From Bacillus cytotoxicus (GTDB taxonomy: Bacteria; Bacillota; Bacilli; Bacillales; Bacillaceae_G), in the NCBI RefSeq assembly GCF_023715645.1, contig NZ_JAMBOP010000010.1, positions 62,001 through 126,000 on the forward strand: 64,000 bases of DNA, read 5' to 3'. Shown in pieces: positions 38,810 through 45,948 of this stretch. The notes beneath the pieces were generated by a model that was given only the letters and a program-made list of their open reading frames with translations, had not been told where the DNA came from and did no database searches. The translations under genes and the position numbers were made by a program. The number at the start of each line of letters is the position of its first letter. Position 1 is the first letter of the stretch.

Positions 38810-38838
38810 TACATTATGTGATATGGAACTAAAAAGTG
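38810..38838 (-). promoter_or_regulatory. SigK-like promoter of the YjcZ-type gene
   Basis: On the minus strand, AC (38837-38836) is followed after 17 bp by CATAATGTA (38818-38810), which matches the CATAnnnTA -10 of SigK. Confidence 0.5.
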
Positions 38839-38880
38839 CCTGTATGTAAAAAACTTCTTTGGCAATACCTTTTTAATAAA

Positions 38881-38910
38881 AAAAGAGCACCGTTTATAAG
38901 TGCTCTTCTT
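38881..38910 (-). terminator. Minus-strand terminator
   Basis: AGAGCACTTAT/CGGTGCTCTT stem followed by TTTTTTATT on the minus strand. No gene identified upstream of it on that strand (38911-39013). Confidence 0.6.
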
Positions 38911-39013
38911 AAGAAGCGAAGCTACGGGTAAACAATAAGGAGAAAAAAACTATGCATTTAGTCAAAGCTTAATACAATATATACTTGTTTTATCTAAAAG
39001 ATGCATGGGGAAT

Positions 39014-39126
39014 TAAAAAATGGCAGCTAGCAAAAGCTAACTGCCATTTTGAAGGGAGGATTCAAAAATAGCTGTCGCCCGAGGGATAGCTTATATGTAG
39101 TATGTACAGATGTTGAAATGTTATAC
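39014..39126 (-). ncRNA. Minus-strand small cassette U3
   Basis: Box at 39126-39096 (CGTATAACATTTC ... ACATACTACA), stem-loop TAGCTG/TAGCT region around CCCTCGGG, then terminator ATGGCAGTTAGC/GCTAGCTGCCAT with TTTTTAATT (39047-39014). Confidence 0.6.
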
Positions 39127-39149
39127 GGAAAAGAGAAAAACGTTGAGAT

Positions 39150-39265
39150 AGAAAAGAGCAGTCAGTAAAAACTAACTGCTCTCTCAAAAGGGTTAAGAGA
39201 AAGAAAATTGGATCAAGCTGTTAGATAGCTTAAATGTAGTATGTGTTGATGTCCAAATATTATAC
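39150..39265 (-). ncRNA. Minus-strand small cassette U4
   Basis: Box at 39265-39235, stem-loop AAGCTATCTAACAGCTT, then terminator GAGCAGTTAG/CTGACTGCTC followed by TTTTCT (39181-39150). Confidence 0.6.
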
Positions 39266-39382
39266 CAAAAAAAGCAGCTAGCAAAAGCTAACTGCTCACC
39301 CTTGGAGAGGGAAACTGGCCTACAGAATGCAAATACAAGTGGCAACCTAACTGTAGTATGTGCAGATGGTGAAATATTATGC
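39266..39382 (-). ncRNA. Minus-strand small cassette U5
   Basis: Box at 39382-39352 ending ACATACTACA, a spacer of about 55 nt without ATG, then terminator AGCAGTTAGC/GCTAGCTGCT with seven T (39296-39266). Its T-run directly abuts the box of U4, so the units are head-to-tail. Confidence 0.6.
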
Positions 39383-39395
39383 GGAGGGATGAGGA

Positions 39396-39506
39396 ATGGG
39401 AGAACAAAAAGAACGAAAAATGGTACCTATGGCATCTTATGGGTGGAATAAAGAAAAACAATGTGTAGAGCTGCAAATGTTAATTAATGAGGAAATAGCA
39501 TTTTGA
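39396..39506 (+). CDS. Small hypothetical protein
   Basis: 36 residues (MGEQKERKMVPMASYGWNKE...), RBS GGAGGGATGAGG. Similar tiny ORFs precede late regulators in other phages; no function known. Confidence 0.45.
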   Translation: MGEQKERKMVPMASYGWNKEKQCVELQMLINEEIAF

Positions 39507-39592
39507 CAACTATTTAGTGTAAGTGGTATTCAACATTTGTTATTATGAATGTATAATAATGAAAAATTAAATATTTAGTCCTACTGGAAGAA

Positions 39593-39656
39593 CCAGCGGA
39601 CATCAAACTATAAAGAGCAGCAATCATGCTCTTTGGTTTGGTGTCCGCTTTTTGTT
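39593..39656 (+). terminator. Strong terminator upstream of the late regulator
   Basis: Nested stem: AGCGGACA with TGTCCGCT, AAAC with GTTT and AAGAGCA with TGCTCTT, followed by TTTTTG. It insulates the ArpU-type gene. Confidence 0.8.
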
Positions 39657-39687
39657 TGTTATCAAATAGATAAGGAATGTTTTATAT

Positions 39688-40152
39688 ATGGAACAATTAA
39701 CATTCTTACCGAAAATTGATCGTAAAGCTACACAAGATCGCATAGAAGCAGTTCTTGAAAGTATTCGGATTTATAGACAATTTGGCATGATTAGAAATGA
39801 AATGAAAGTGACAGCTTCTTGTGAAGTGAGATATCACGGGCCAACAAATGTGGTGGGTAATCCAGCTGAAGATGTTGCTCTTGAAAATGTAGAATTGAGT
39901 AAGCGAGAAGAGAGACTACAACGCCTATCTTTTCAAGTGGATAAGACATTAAGTCGTTTTAGCAAGAATCAACGAGACATAATTGTAAAACGTTACTTGG
40001 AAGATGAAGAAATCTTTGATTATATGGTTTATAACGAGATTGGAATGAGTGAACGGACATATAGACGAAATAAATCTAATGCTTTTTATAAACTTGCTTT
40101 TGCTCTTAGGTTAGAAGTTTACGAGCAAGAGGAACAGGTAGGTGGTGAGTAA
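39688..40152 (+). CDS. ArpU-family late transcriptional regulator
   Basis: 154 residues of the ArpU/RinA-like group found before packaging genes of Gram-positive phages. The C-terminal part resembles a sigma-like helix-turn-helix (LSRFSKNQRDIIVKRYLEDEEIFDYMVYNEIGMSERTYRRNKSNAFYKLAFAL). Likely activates the late genes. Weak RBS (AAGGAATG). Confidence 0.85.
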   Translation: MEQLTFLPKIDRKATQDRIEAVLESIRIYRQFGMIRNEMKVTASCEVRYHGPTNVVGNPAEDVALENVELSKREERLQRLSFQVDKTLSRFSKNQRDIIVKRYLEDEEIFDYMVYNEIGMSERTYRRNKSNAFYKLAFALRLEVYEQEEQVGGE

Positions 40153-40694
40153 TGAACTTTGTTCAACCTATTCGTGATCCAGAGCAAATACAACAAATAA
40201 AAGAATATTTGAAAGAGAAGAGTGAACGTAATTATATCCTGTTTGTTGTGGGTGTTAACACTGGATTACGCATAAGTGATATTTTAAAATTGAAGGTTGG
40301 AGATTTAAAAGGCAGTCATATCTCAATGCGCGAAATGAAAACAGGTAAGCAGAAACGTATTCAAATTACTGCAGCATTAAGAAGAGAGTTGAAATGGTTC
40401 ATTGAAGAGAGAGAAGATTATGAGTACTTAATTAAAAGCAGACAAGGTAGTAACAAACCGATTGGTCGTAGTATGGCATACAAAATACTTAGAAGTACAG
40501 CGGCAGAGTTTGGTATAGATGAGATTGGCACACATACATTACGTAAGACATTCGGATATCATATGTACATGCAGACAAAGAATATAGCGTTGCTTATGGA
40601 GATATTTAATCATTCATCAGAAAGAGTAACACTTAGATATATAGGGGTAAACCAAGATGCAATGGATAGAGCGATGACTAAGTTTAAGATTTAG
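40152..40694 (+). CDS. Small tyrosine recombinase
   Basis: 180-residue XerC/D-like catalytic domain without an N-terminal core-binding domain. Catalytic residues: Arg in NTGLRISDIL, HTLRKTFGYHMY (His-x-x-Arg), the second His in FNHSSERVTLRYIG with the Tyr nucleophile. Common next to ArpU in B. cereus-group prophages, where its role is unknown. Not the integrase of this element, which is the serine enzyme. Confidence 0.85.
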   Translation: MNFVQPIRDPEQIQQIKEYLKEKSERNYILFVVGVNTGLRISDILKLKVGDLKGSHISMREMKTGKQKRIQITAALRRELKWFIEEREDYEYLIKSRQGSNKPIGRSMAYKILRSTAAEFGIDEIGTHTLRKTFGYHMYMQTKNIALLMEIFNHSSERVTLRYIGVNQDAMDRAMTKFKI

Positions 40695-40861
40695 TAATTC
40701 GCTTTTTATTTATGTAGATGGGCAGGTACAACATAAAAAGTATCGAATAAATACATTCAATAGTATTGTTTGCCTTTGATATGAATATTAGTTAAAGATA
40801 CGTTAATTACATTCCAGTCAGTAACCAAAAAGGCGATTAAATAAAAGAGGGAGCAACTTAC

Positions 40862-41137
40862 ATGGAAAATATATTAAAAGTATCATCAAAATCAAATCCC
40901 AATTCAGTTGCAGGCGCAGTTGCAGGCGTATTAAGAGAAAGGGGTAATGTAGAAATTCAAGCGATTGGAGCTGGCGCTATAAATCAAGCGATTAAAGCCA
41001 TTGCTATTGCAAGAGGATTCATAGCTCCTAGTGGTATTGACTTGGTTCTCATTCCAGCGTTTCACGAGGTTTCAATCGATAATCAAGAAAGAACAGCAAT
41101 CAAACTAATTGTAGGTCCTAGAAAATCTAGGTCTTAG
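40862..41137 (+). CDS. SpoVS homologue
   Basis: 91 residues matching stage V sporulation protein S through almost all its length (NILKVSSKSNPNSVAGAVAGVLRERGNVEIQAIGAGAINQAIKAIAIARGF). SpoVS is an Alba-like nucleic-acid-binding protein that affects spore coat/core assembly and septation. RBS AGAGGGAG. A second, chromosomal spoVS is expected elsewhere; this element copy could modify host sporulation timing. Confidence 0.93.
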   Translation: MENILKVSSKSNPNSVAGAVAGVLRERGNVEIQAIGAGAINQAIKAIAIARGFIAPSGIDLVLIPAFHEVSIDNQERTAIKLIVGPRKSRS

Positions 41138-41195
41138 AAGAGACCGACAATATAAGAATATTTGAAAAGGCCGATAGAAGTCGGTCTTTTTCTTT
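41138..41195 (+). terminator. Terminator after the spoVS homologue
   Basis: AGACCGAC with GTCGGTCT, plus an inner GCCGA/TCGGT stem, followed by TTTTCTTTTTT. Confidence 0.75.
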
Positions 41196-41220
41196 TTTTA
41201 CTTATAGTTAACCATTTTTA

Positions 41221-41436
41221 TTGTGTTGTGTAACTCAAAATAGAAAGTCTTATAAAGTTACTGATAGCAAGTGGTTCAGCGTTTGGCTTAGTTACACAAA
41301 ATATAAGATATGGGTAAGTGAGAGAATATTAGTAAAGGATGAAGAGAAAGAGTTAAAGGAAAAGCATAGTAAAATAAAAGTGGATAGTTTACCAATAGAA
41401 ATAAAAAGGAGATGTGCGGTAGATGGGGAAGGTTGA
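41221..41436 (+). CDS. Hypothetical protein
   Basis: 71-codon frame, charged C-terminal half, overlapping the next gene by 14 bp. Start is uncertain (TTG/GTG near 41221, no clear RBS). Could be spurious. Confidence 0.35.
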   Translation: MCCVTQNRKSYKVTDSKWFSVWLSYTKYKIWVSERILVKDEEKELKEKHSKIKVDSLPIEIKRRCAVDGEG

Positions 41437-41980
41437 AGAAACAAAGTTGTATCATATAAGAAATACAGGAGCTAATAGTAAATTAGTTGTTGGACAATTA
41501 CTTCATGCTGGAAAAGAGTACAATCCGTTTTATGGTGTATACGAGAAGCGGGATATTCCAAAAATTACGATGGATCCGAACTATTTATTTCAGCTGACTA
41601 CGTATTATTGGCACTTCGCAAGAGAATCTACCTTTGAAGAAGTAAGAAGAGAGTATTTTCCATGCTTACCTTCGAGACAAAAGTGCTTATATGTTACTTC
41701 ACAAGATAATCTTAAATATTGGCTTGAAACCTTCAAGCATACAGAATATCAAGTTGTCGAGGTTCAAATTACAGGTAATCTTTTTGAATGTGATGCATCA
41801 CTTATTGAAGGTAATCCTATAGCGATTAGTAAAGTTAGAGATAATGCTATGAGATATTGGCAAGGTGAGATTGTAAATAGTAGTAAGATTGAGTATCTTG
41901 CAACAGGAGACATAAAAGTAGTTCATATTTTAGATGATCAAGAAATTAGCAGTATCACAAAAATGTTGGCAGAATCGTGA
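41423..41980 (+). CDS. DUF2441-family protein
   Basis: 185 residues. The sequence LYHIRNTGANSKLVVGQLLHAGKEYNPFYGVYE near the N-terminus, then PSRQKCLYVTSQDNLKYW and ARDNAMRYWQG-like segment match the DUF2441 pattern of Bacillus/phage proteins, which may have an ADP-ribosyltransferase-like fold. RBS AAAGGAG. Function unknown; possible phage defence or host-modification factor. Confidence 0.7.
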   Translation: MGKVEETKLYHIRNTGANSKLVVGQLLHAGKEYNPFYGVYEKRDIPKITMDPNYLFQLTTYYWHFARESTFEEVRREYFPCLPSRQKCLYVTSQDNLKYWLETFKHTEYQVVEVQITGNLFECDASLIEGNPIAISKVRDNAMRYWQGEIVNSSKIEYLATGDIKVVHILDDQEISSITKMLAES

Positions 41981-42153
41981 CCGTTTTTTGACCGCAAAAG
42001 TGCCGGTTGTTTTGGATTCAACGTGATATATTTGTATTGTGAGAAGTGACGGAAATAACACGACTCACAAGGATAACTTTATAATTCTAAACGGTTCCAT
42101 ATTAGCGGCATAATTACTACAAATCCGAATCCAGCTGTAATGGTGCAGATTGA

Positions 42154-42264
42154 ATGATCACGCTAATAGGAGAGCTTTTGCTCTTCTTTGAACTGATGGT
42201 AGCAGTGCTTTATATCATATACCATCAGTTGAAAGAGGCGTGGAAACTCCTTAACCAAATTTAA
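42154..42264 (+). CDS. Possible toxin-like membrane peptide
   Basis: 36 codons encoding one hydrophobic helix with charged C-terminus (MITLIGELLLFFELMVAVLY...). RBS is weak. The coding DNA contains an 11-bp inverted repeat AACTGATGGTA/TACCATCAGTT, and TATTAGCG upstream (about 42103) pairs with CGCTAATA at the start. Shape and structure recall type I toxin transcripts, but no antisense RNA was demonstrated. Confidence 0.35.
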   Translation: MITLIGELLLFFELMVAVLYIIYHQLKEAWKLLNQI

Positions 42265-42438
42265 TGAAATATGAAGCGCATATGACTTGTTTATTTTTGA
42301 AAGATCGTTATCCAATCGAGGTAGCGGTTTTTTACTTTATTTGATCGAGAGTAAAAACTTCATTTACCGTATTTATAGTAATAGCATAAGTTTTTGACGA
42401 AAGGGCAACTGGTGCACGGTTGCTCTTTTTATCATATG

Positions 42439-42516
42439 AAAATTGAAATCATTCAAAGGTAAAAGAGCTGAAACGTTTCAGATAGAATTCTTTCAACGTG
42501 CAAATAGAATGATAGT
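42439..42516 (+). repeat. Leader repeat A before the first small membrane protein
   Basis: About 78 bp nearly identical to 42853-42928. It includes AATTGAAATCATTCAAAGGT, AGAGCTGAAACGTTTC and AGAATTCTTTCAACGT. The palindrome TGAAACGTTTCA is complete in this copy. Gap 42265-42650 has no other supported gene. Confidence 0.85.
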
Positions 42517-42650
42517 ATCTTTTATCTAGTACATAAATGCAAGGGAGATATTGTGTAATTATCATGGAAATGTGATAATAAAAATAGATAAATTTACTAA
42601 TTTGAATAGAGAAATATTCGTTGTGTATAGTGAGAGAGGAAGGATTTTAT

Positions 42651-42845
42651 TTGTTAGAAGGAGATGGTAGAAAAAGGATATTTTCAATGATTTTATTAGG
42701 TATAACTGTTACTGTAATTACAACGGCTAGAAGTTTAGGCTACTACGCTGTTGCGGGTTTGGGTGTTTTATTTGCTGGGGCAGTTCTTTTAGCTATAATA
42801 GTAGAATTTATTAGAGACATGATAAAAAAGTATAGGCAAAAATAA
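42651..42845 (+). CDS. Small two-helix membrane protein A
   Basis: 64 residues from TTG 42651 (GAGGAAGG upstream). Two transmembrane helices (FSMILLGITVTVITTA and LGVLFAGAVLLAIIVEFI) and a basic tail. Paralogous to 43011-43202: both start with a charged segment, then (I/V)FS-hydrophobic-ITVTVIT-like and end (E/D)(F/Y)I-D-(M/K)IK. Role unknown. Confidence 0.7.
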   Translation: MLEGDGRKRIFSMILLGITVTVITTARSLGYYAVAGLGVLFAGAVLLAIIVEFIRDMIKKYRQK

Positions 42846-42852
42846 ATGATAA

Positions 42853-42928
42853 AAAATTGAAATCATTCAAAGGTAAAGAGCTGAAACGTTTCTAATAGAA
42901 TTCTTTCAACGTATAAATGGAATGATCA
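42853..42928 (+). repeat. Leader repeat B before the second small membrane protein
   Basis: Second copy of the leader repeat, with a 1-bp deletion in the A-run and a broken palindrome (GAAACGTTTCTAAT). Confidence 0.85.
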
Positions 42929-43010
42929 TGAAAATGTAATAATAACAAACGGAGTTATTTATTGTTATATATAAATAGATATTTTGTATTATGAAGGTGG
43001 TTAACTATAC

Positions 43011-43202
43011 ATGGATGATAAAGACAAAAAAGACGTTTTCAGTGTAATTCTAGTTGGTGCGTCGTTAACTTTTTTATTAGTCGCTAGGAATTTTGATAGT
43101 ACGCTTATACGTGCTATTTCTGTCATAGTTTCGTGGGCTGTTTTTTTGGCTGTTACTGTGGACTATATTCAAGACAAGATAAAAGAACGCAAGCGGAAAT
43201 AA
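43011..43202 (+). CDS. Small two-helix membrane protein B
   Basis: 63 residues (MDDKDKKDVFSVILVGASLT...), two transmembrane helices and a basic C-terminus (DKIKERKRK). Tandem paralogue of the preceding protein. RBS AAGGTGG. Confidence 0.7.
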   Translation: MDDKDKKDVFSVILVGASLTFLLVARNFDSTLIRAISVIVSWAVFLAVTVDYIQDKIKERKRK

Positions 43203-43510
43203 ATGATGAAAAAGCATCTATTTAGGTGCTCTTCTCACATTTTGAGAAGGACGAGCATATACTGCTTGTACACCGTTTAACTTTTGTTAAAAGGAATCTC
43301 GTAATCCAGATCCTATAGAAGGGCGCTTGAGGAAACAGGTGCTCTTCTTTTTATTACGTAAAAAAAAGAACCTAAGGAAGCTAGGTTCTGAAAAAAGGTA
43401 AGAAAATAGATTGGTAATAAATTGAATAGTTTAATAAATGTCCGCATCTAGATAATACAATATAGTTGAAATATATTCAAGAGTTTATTGTGAGGTGGTT
43501 GTAGTGATCG
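43203..43510 (+). other. Gap with hairpins before HNH
   Basis: Contains an AGAACCTA/TAGGTTCT terminator-like hairpin at 43370-43391, and two copies of a GTGCTCTTCT motif. No ORF supported. Confidence 0.5.
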
Positions 43511-43843
43511 ATGAAAGAATACAAAACAAAACAACAGAAGCGTAAGTTCTATGATAGTGTTGAATGGAAACGACTGCGAGAAGAAATAAAGAAGCGTGAT
43601 AACTACGAATGTCAGGAGTGCAAACGCAAGGGTCGTGTTCGCATTGATACCAATGAGTACAGCAAGCATGCAAGGCGTAAGAAGATTCAACTTATTGTCC
43701 ATCATATAAAAGAACTCGAACATCATCCAGAACTCGCATTAGAAAAAGATAATCTCGAAACAGTCTGTGTGGATTGTCATAACAAAGAACACGGAAGAAC
43801 GTTCGAAAAGAAACAAAATAAGTGGGAACACGATGAAAAGTGA
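43511..43843 (+). CDS. HNH endonuclease
   Basis: 110 residues. CQECKRKGRVRI, LIVHHIKELEHHPELALEKDNLETVCVDCHNKEHG give the HNH fold with two CxxC zinc pairs. Such proteins lie next to terminase genes of HK97-type cos phages and assist DNA packaging/nicking at cos. Confidence 0.9.
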   Translation: MKEYKTKQQKRKFYDSVEWKRLREEIKKRDNYECQECKRKGRVRIDTNEYSKHARRKKIQLIVHHIKELEHHPELALEKDNLETVCVDCHNKEHGRTFEKKQNKWEHDEK

Positions 43844-43854
43844 TAGAAAAAAAG

Positions 43855-43960
43855 AAAATACCCCCCGGTCAAAAACTTCGGCCTTTTTCGCCGATCTGGG
43901 CACCGGGGATGGGGTTAACTGTCAGGTTTTTTTCGAAATTACGCACGTAAGGGGGGTGGG
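43855..43960. other. Candidate cos region
   Basis: Short GC-rich, G/C-run-containing stretch (ACCCCCCGGTC, CACCGGGGATGGGG, AAGGGGGGTGGG) between HNH and terminase genes, unlike the AT-rich neighbours. In cos phages with HNH-TerS-TerL order, cos lies here. Cohesive ends cannot be read from sequence alone. Confidence 0.5.
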
Positions 43961-43963
43961 TAG

Positions 43964-44275
43964 ATGGCAGTTAGTATTACAAGATTGAAAGAACAGCTCA
44001 TGAACAGTATTGATACTACGGATTTGGTCGAGGTTGAAAAGGTAGAAAGATATATCGATCTAGTTAAAGCATTTAGAAAAATTAATAAAACGATTACTAA
44101 AGAAGGTGAGTCCGTAACAATTAAAAACGGATCTCAAGTTTTTGTTAAGGCCCACCCTCTTATAAGTGAGAGAAATAAAATTAACAGTTCTTTAATTGCT
44201 TTAGGAAGGGATATAAAGTTTGTTCCTAAAGCTGGTGTTCCTAATTCGGGATATAGTACAAGTGATTTAATATGA
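43964..44275 (+). CDS. Terminase small subunit (P27-like)
   Basis: 103 residues. The pattern LVEVEKVERYIDLVKAFRKINKTI then VKAHPLISERNKINSSLIALGRDI matches P27-family small subunits. RBS AAGGGGGG. Overlaps TerL by 4 bp. Confidence 0.88.
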   Translation: MAVSITRLKEQLMNSIDTTDLVEVEKVERYIDLVKAFRKINKTITKEGESVTIKNGSQVFVKAHPLISERNKINSSLIALGRDIKFVPKAGVPNSGYSTSDLI

Positions 44276-45939
44276 TTAGGCAAAAGTACGTTGATGAATA
44301 TATTGAACTTTATCGAAGTGGAAAAGTAAAGTTCAACAAAGAAAGAGAACTGTTAATAGAATATCTAGAAAAATATATTTTAAACAGAGACGATTTGTAT
44401 TTTGATGATGAAATGATTGAGAAGTGTATCCGTTTTGGTGAGAAGTGGTACTTCCCGTTACAATCATTTCAGAAATTCTTAATAGCATTCGTCTTTTTAT
44501 TTTATAAGAAAAACGGACGTGTATTTTATCGGAAATTCTTGTGGATGCTTGGACGTGGTGGCGGTAAAAACGGATTAATATCAGTCATCATTCACTTTTT
44601 AATTAGTGAAATGCATGGTATTCCGGAGTATAACATTTCCGTTGTTGCAAACAGTGAGGAACAAGCCAAAACAAGTCCTGATGAAGTTCATAAATGTGTT
44701 AAACGAAATGAAATATTACAACGGGCATTTAAAACAACATTAACCCAAACTGTTTCAAAAGCTACTGGAAGTGTATTGAAGTTTAGGACATCAAACGGAG
44801 ATACAAAAGATGGTTTACGTGATGGTGCAGTTGTATTTGATGAAATACATCAATATGAAAGTAATAAAGACGTTCGCGTTCATATCAGCGGCTTAGGGAA
44901 AAAGAAAAATCCACGCGAATTTTACATTGGTACAGATGGATATGTGCGAGATGGATTTTTAGATAAACAAAAAGAAAAAGCAATGAAAGTTTTAAACGGT
45001 GAAGCCCGTCCCAATGCTATATTTCCTTTCATTTGTAAGTTGAATGATGAAAAGGAAGTTGATGATATCAATAGTTGGGAAATGGCAAATCCTATGTTAT
45101 CAAAGCCATTAAGTGAGTATGCCGAAGGATTACTTGAAACGATAAAGGAAGAATATGAAGAGTTAGAAGACGACCCAAGCAATCGAGAAGAGTTTATGAC
45201 AAAGCGTATGAACTTACCGGTTACAAACTTAGAGCGTTCTGTTGCAAAGTGGTCAGAAATTCTTGCTACAAATCGTCCATTCCCTAATTTATATGCTCAA
45301 GAATGCATAGGAGCATTAGACTTTGCAAGTATTCGAGATTTTGCAGCATGTGGTCTTTTATTCAGGCAAAATGGGGAATACATTTTTAAAACTCATTCCT
45401 TTGTTCGAAAAGAATTTGTTGATATCTATTACGGATATTCTAAAAAAGCGGGTGAGTTTAAAAAGCAGAAATTTGCTCCTATAAAAGAGTGGGAAGAGCA
45501 AGGTCTACTAACAGTTGTGGATGAACCGACTATTAATCCTCAACACATTGTTGATTGGTTTGTAGAAATGCGAGAACAATATGGGATTAAAAAGATTATA
45601 GCTGATAACTTCAGAATGGAAGCAATAAGGCCACTATTAGTAGCAGAAGGGTTTGAAATAGAAGTTATACGAAACCCAAAAGCAATTCATAGTTTATTAG
45701 CTCCACGTATTGAAATGGCATTTGCAAATAAACAAATTGTTTTTGATGATAATCCGCTAATGCGTTGGTATACGCAAAATGTGTTGGTTGTTATCAAGGG
45801 GGACGGAAACAAAATATATGAAAAGAAAGAACCAGTGCGAAGAAAAACCGATGGATTCCAATGTTTTGTACATGCCCTTTATAGAGCGGATGAGATACAA
45901 GAATCAACGGACTTTGTAATAGGTGATATCAAATTCTAA
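44272..45939 (+). CDS. Terminase large subunit
   Basis: 555-residue DNA-packaging ATPase/nuclease. ATPase core: WMLGRGGGKNGLISVI (Walker A-like) near residue 95 and GAVVFDEIHQYES (Walker B) near 190; nuclease region includes CIGALDFASIRDFAACGLL and DNFRMEAI. Full length and apparently intact. Confidence 0.93.
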   Translation: MIRQKYVDEYIELYRSGKVKFNKERELLIEYLEKYILNRDDLYFDDEMIEKCIRFGEKWYFPLQSFQKFLIAFVFLFYKKNGRVFYRKFLWMLGRGGGKNGLISVIIHFLISEMHGIPEYNISVVANSEEQAKTSPDEVHKCVKRNEILQRAFKTTLTQTVSKATGSVLKFRTSNGDTKDGLRDGAVVFDEIHQYESNKDVRVHISGLGKKKNPREFYIGTDGYVRDGFLDKQKEKAMKVLNGEARPNAIFPFICKLNDEKEVDDINSWEMANPMLSKPLSEYAEGLLETIKEEYEELEDDPSNREEFMTKRMNLPVTNLERSVAKWSEILATNRPFPNLYAQECIGALDFASIRDFAACGLLFRQNGEYIFKTHSFVRKEFVDIYYGYSKKAGEFKKQKFAPIKEWEEQGLLTVVDEPTINPQHIVDWFVEMREQYGIKKIIADNFRMEAIRPLLVAEGFEIEVIRNPKAIHSLLAPRIEMAFANKQIVFDDNPLMRWYTQNVLVVIKGDGNKIYEKKEPVRRKTDGFQCFVHALYRADEIQESTDFVIGDIKF

Positions 45940-45948
45940 TAAAAGGGG

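Noticed and set aside
36766-39300. CRISPR array made of the AGCAAAAGCT repeats
   Set aside because: Spacing is irregular, repeats are terminator hairpins with T-runs, and there are no cas genes.
42460-42480. TGAAACGTTTCA in the leader repeat as a catabolite (cre) site
   Set aside because: It is 12 bp and lacks the spacing of the 14-bp cre consensus.
43767-43988. 73-codon frame overlapping HNH and the terminase small subunit
   Set aside because: Lies across the GC-rich candidate cos region in a shifted frame and resembles no protein.
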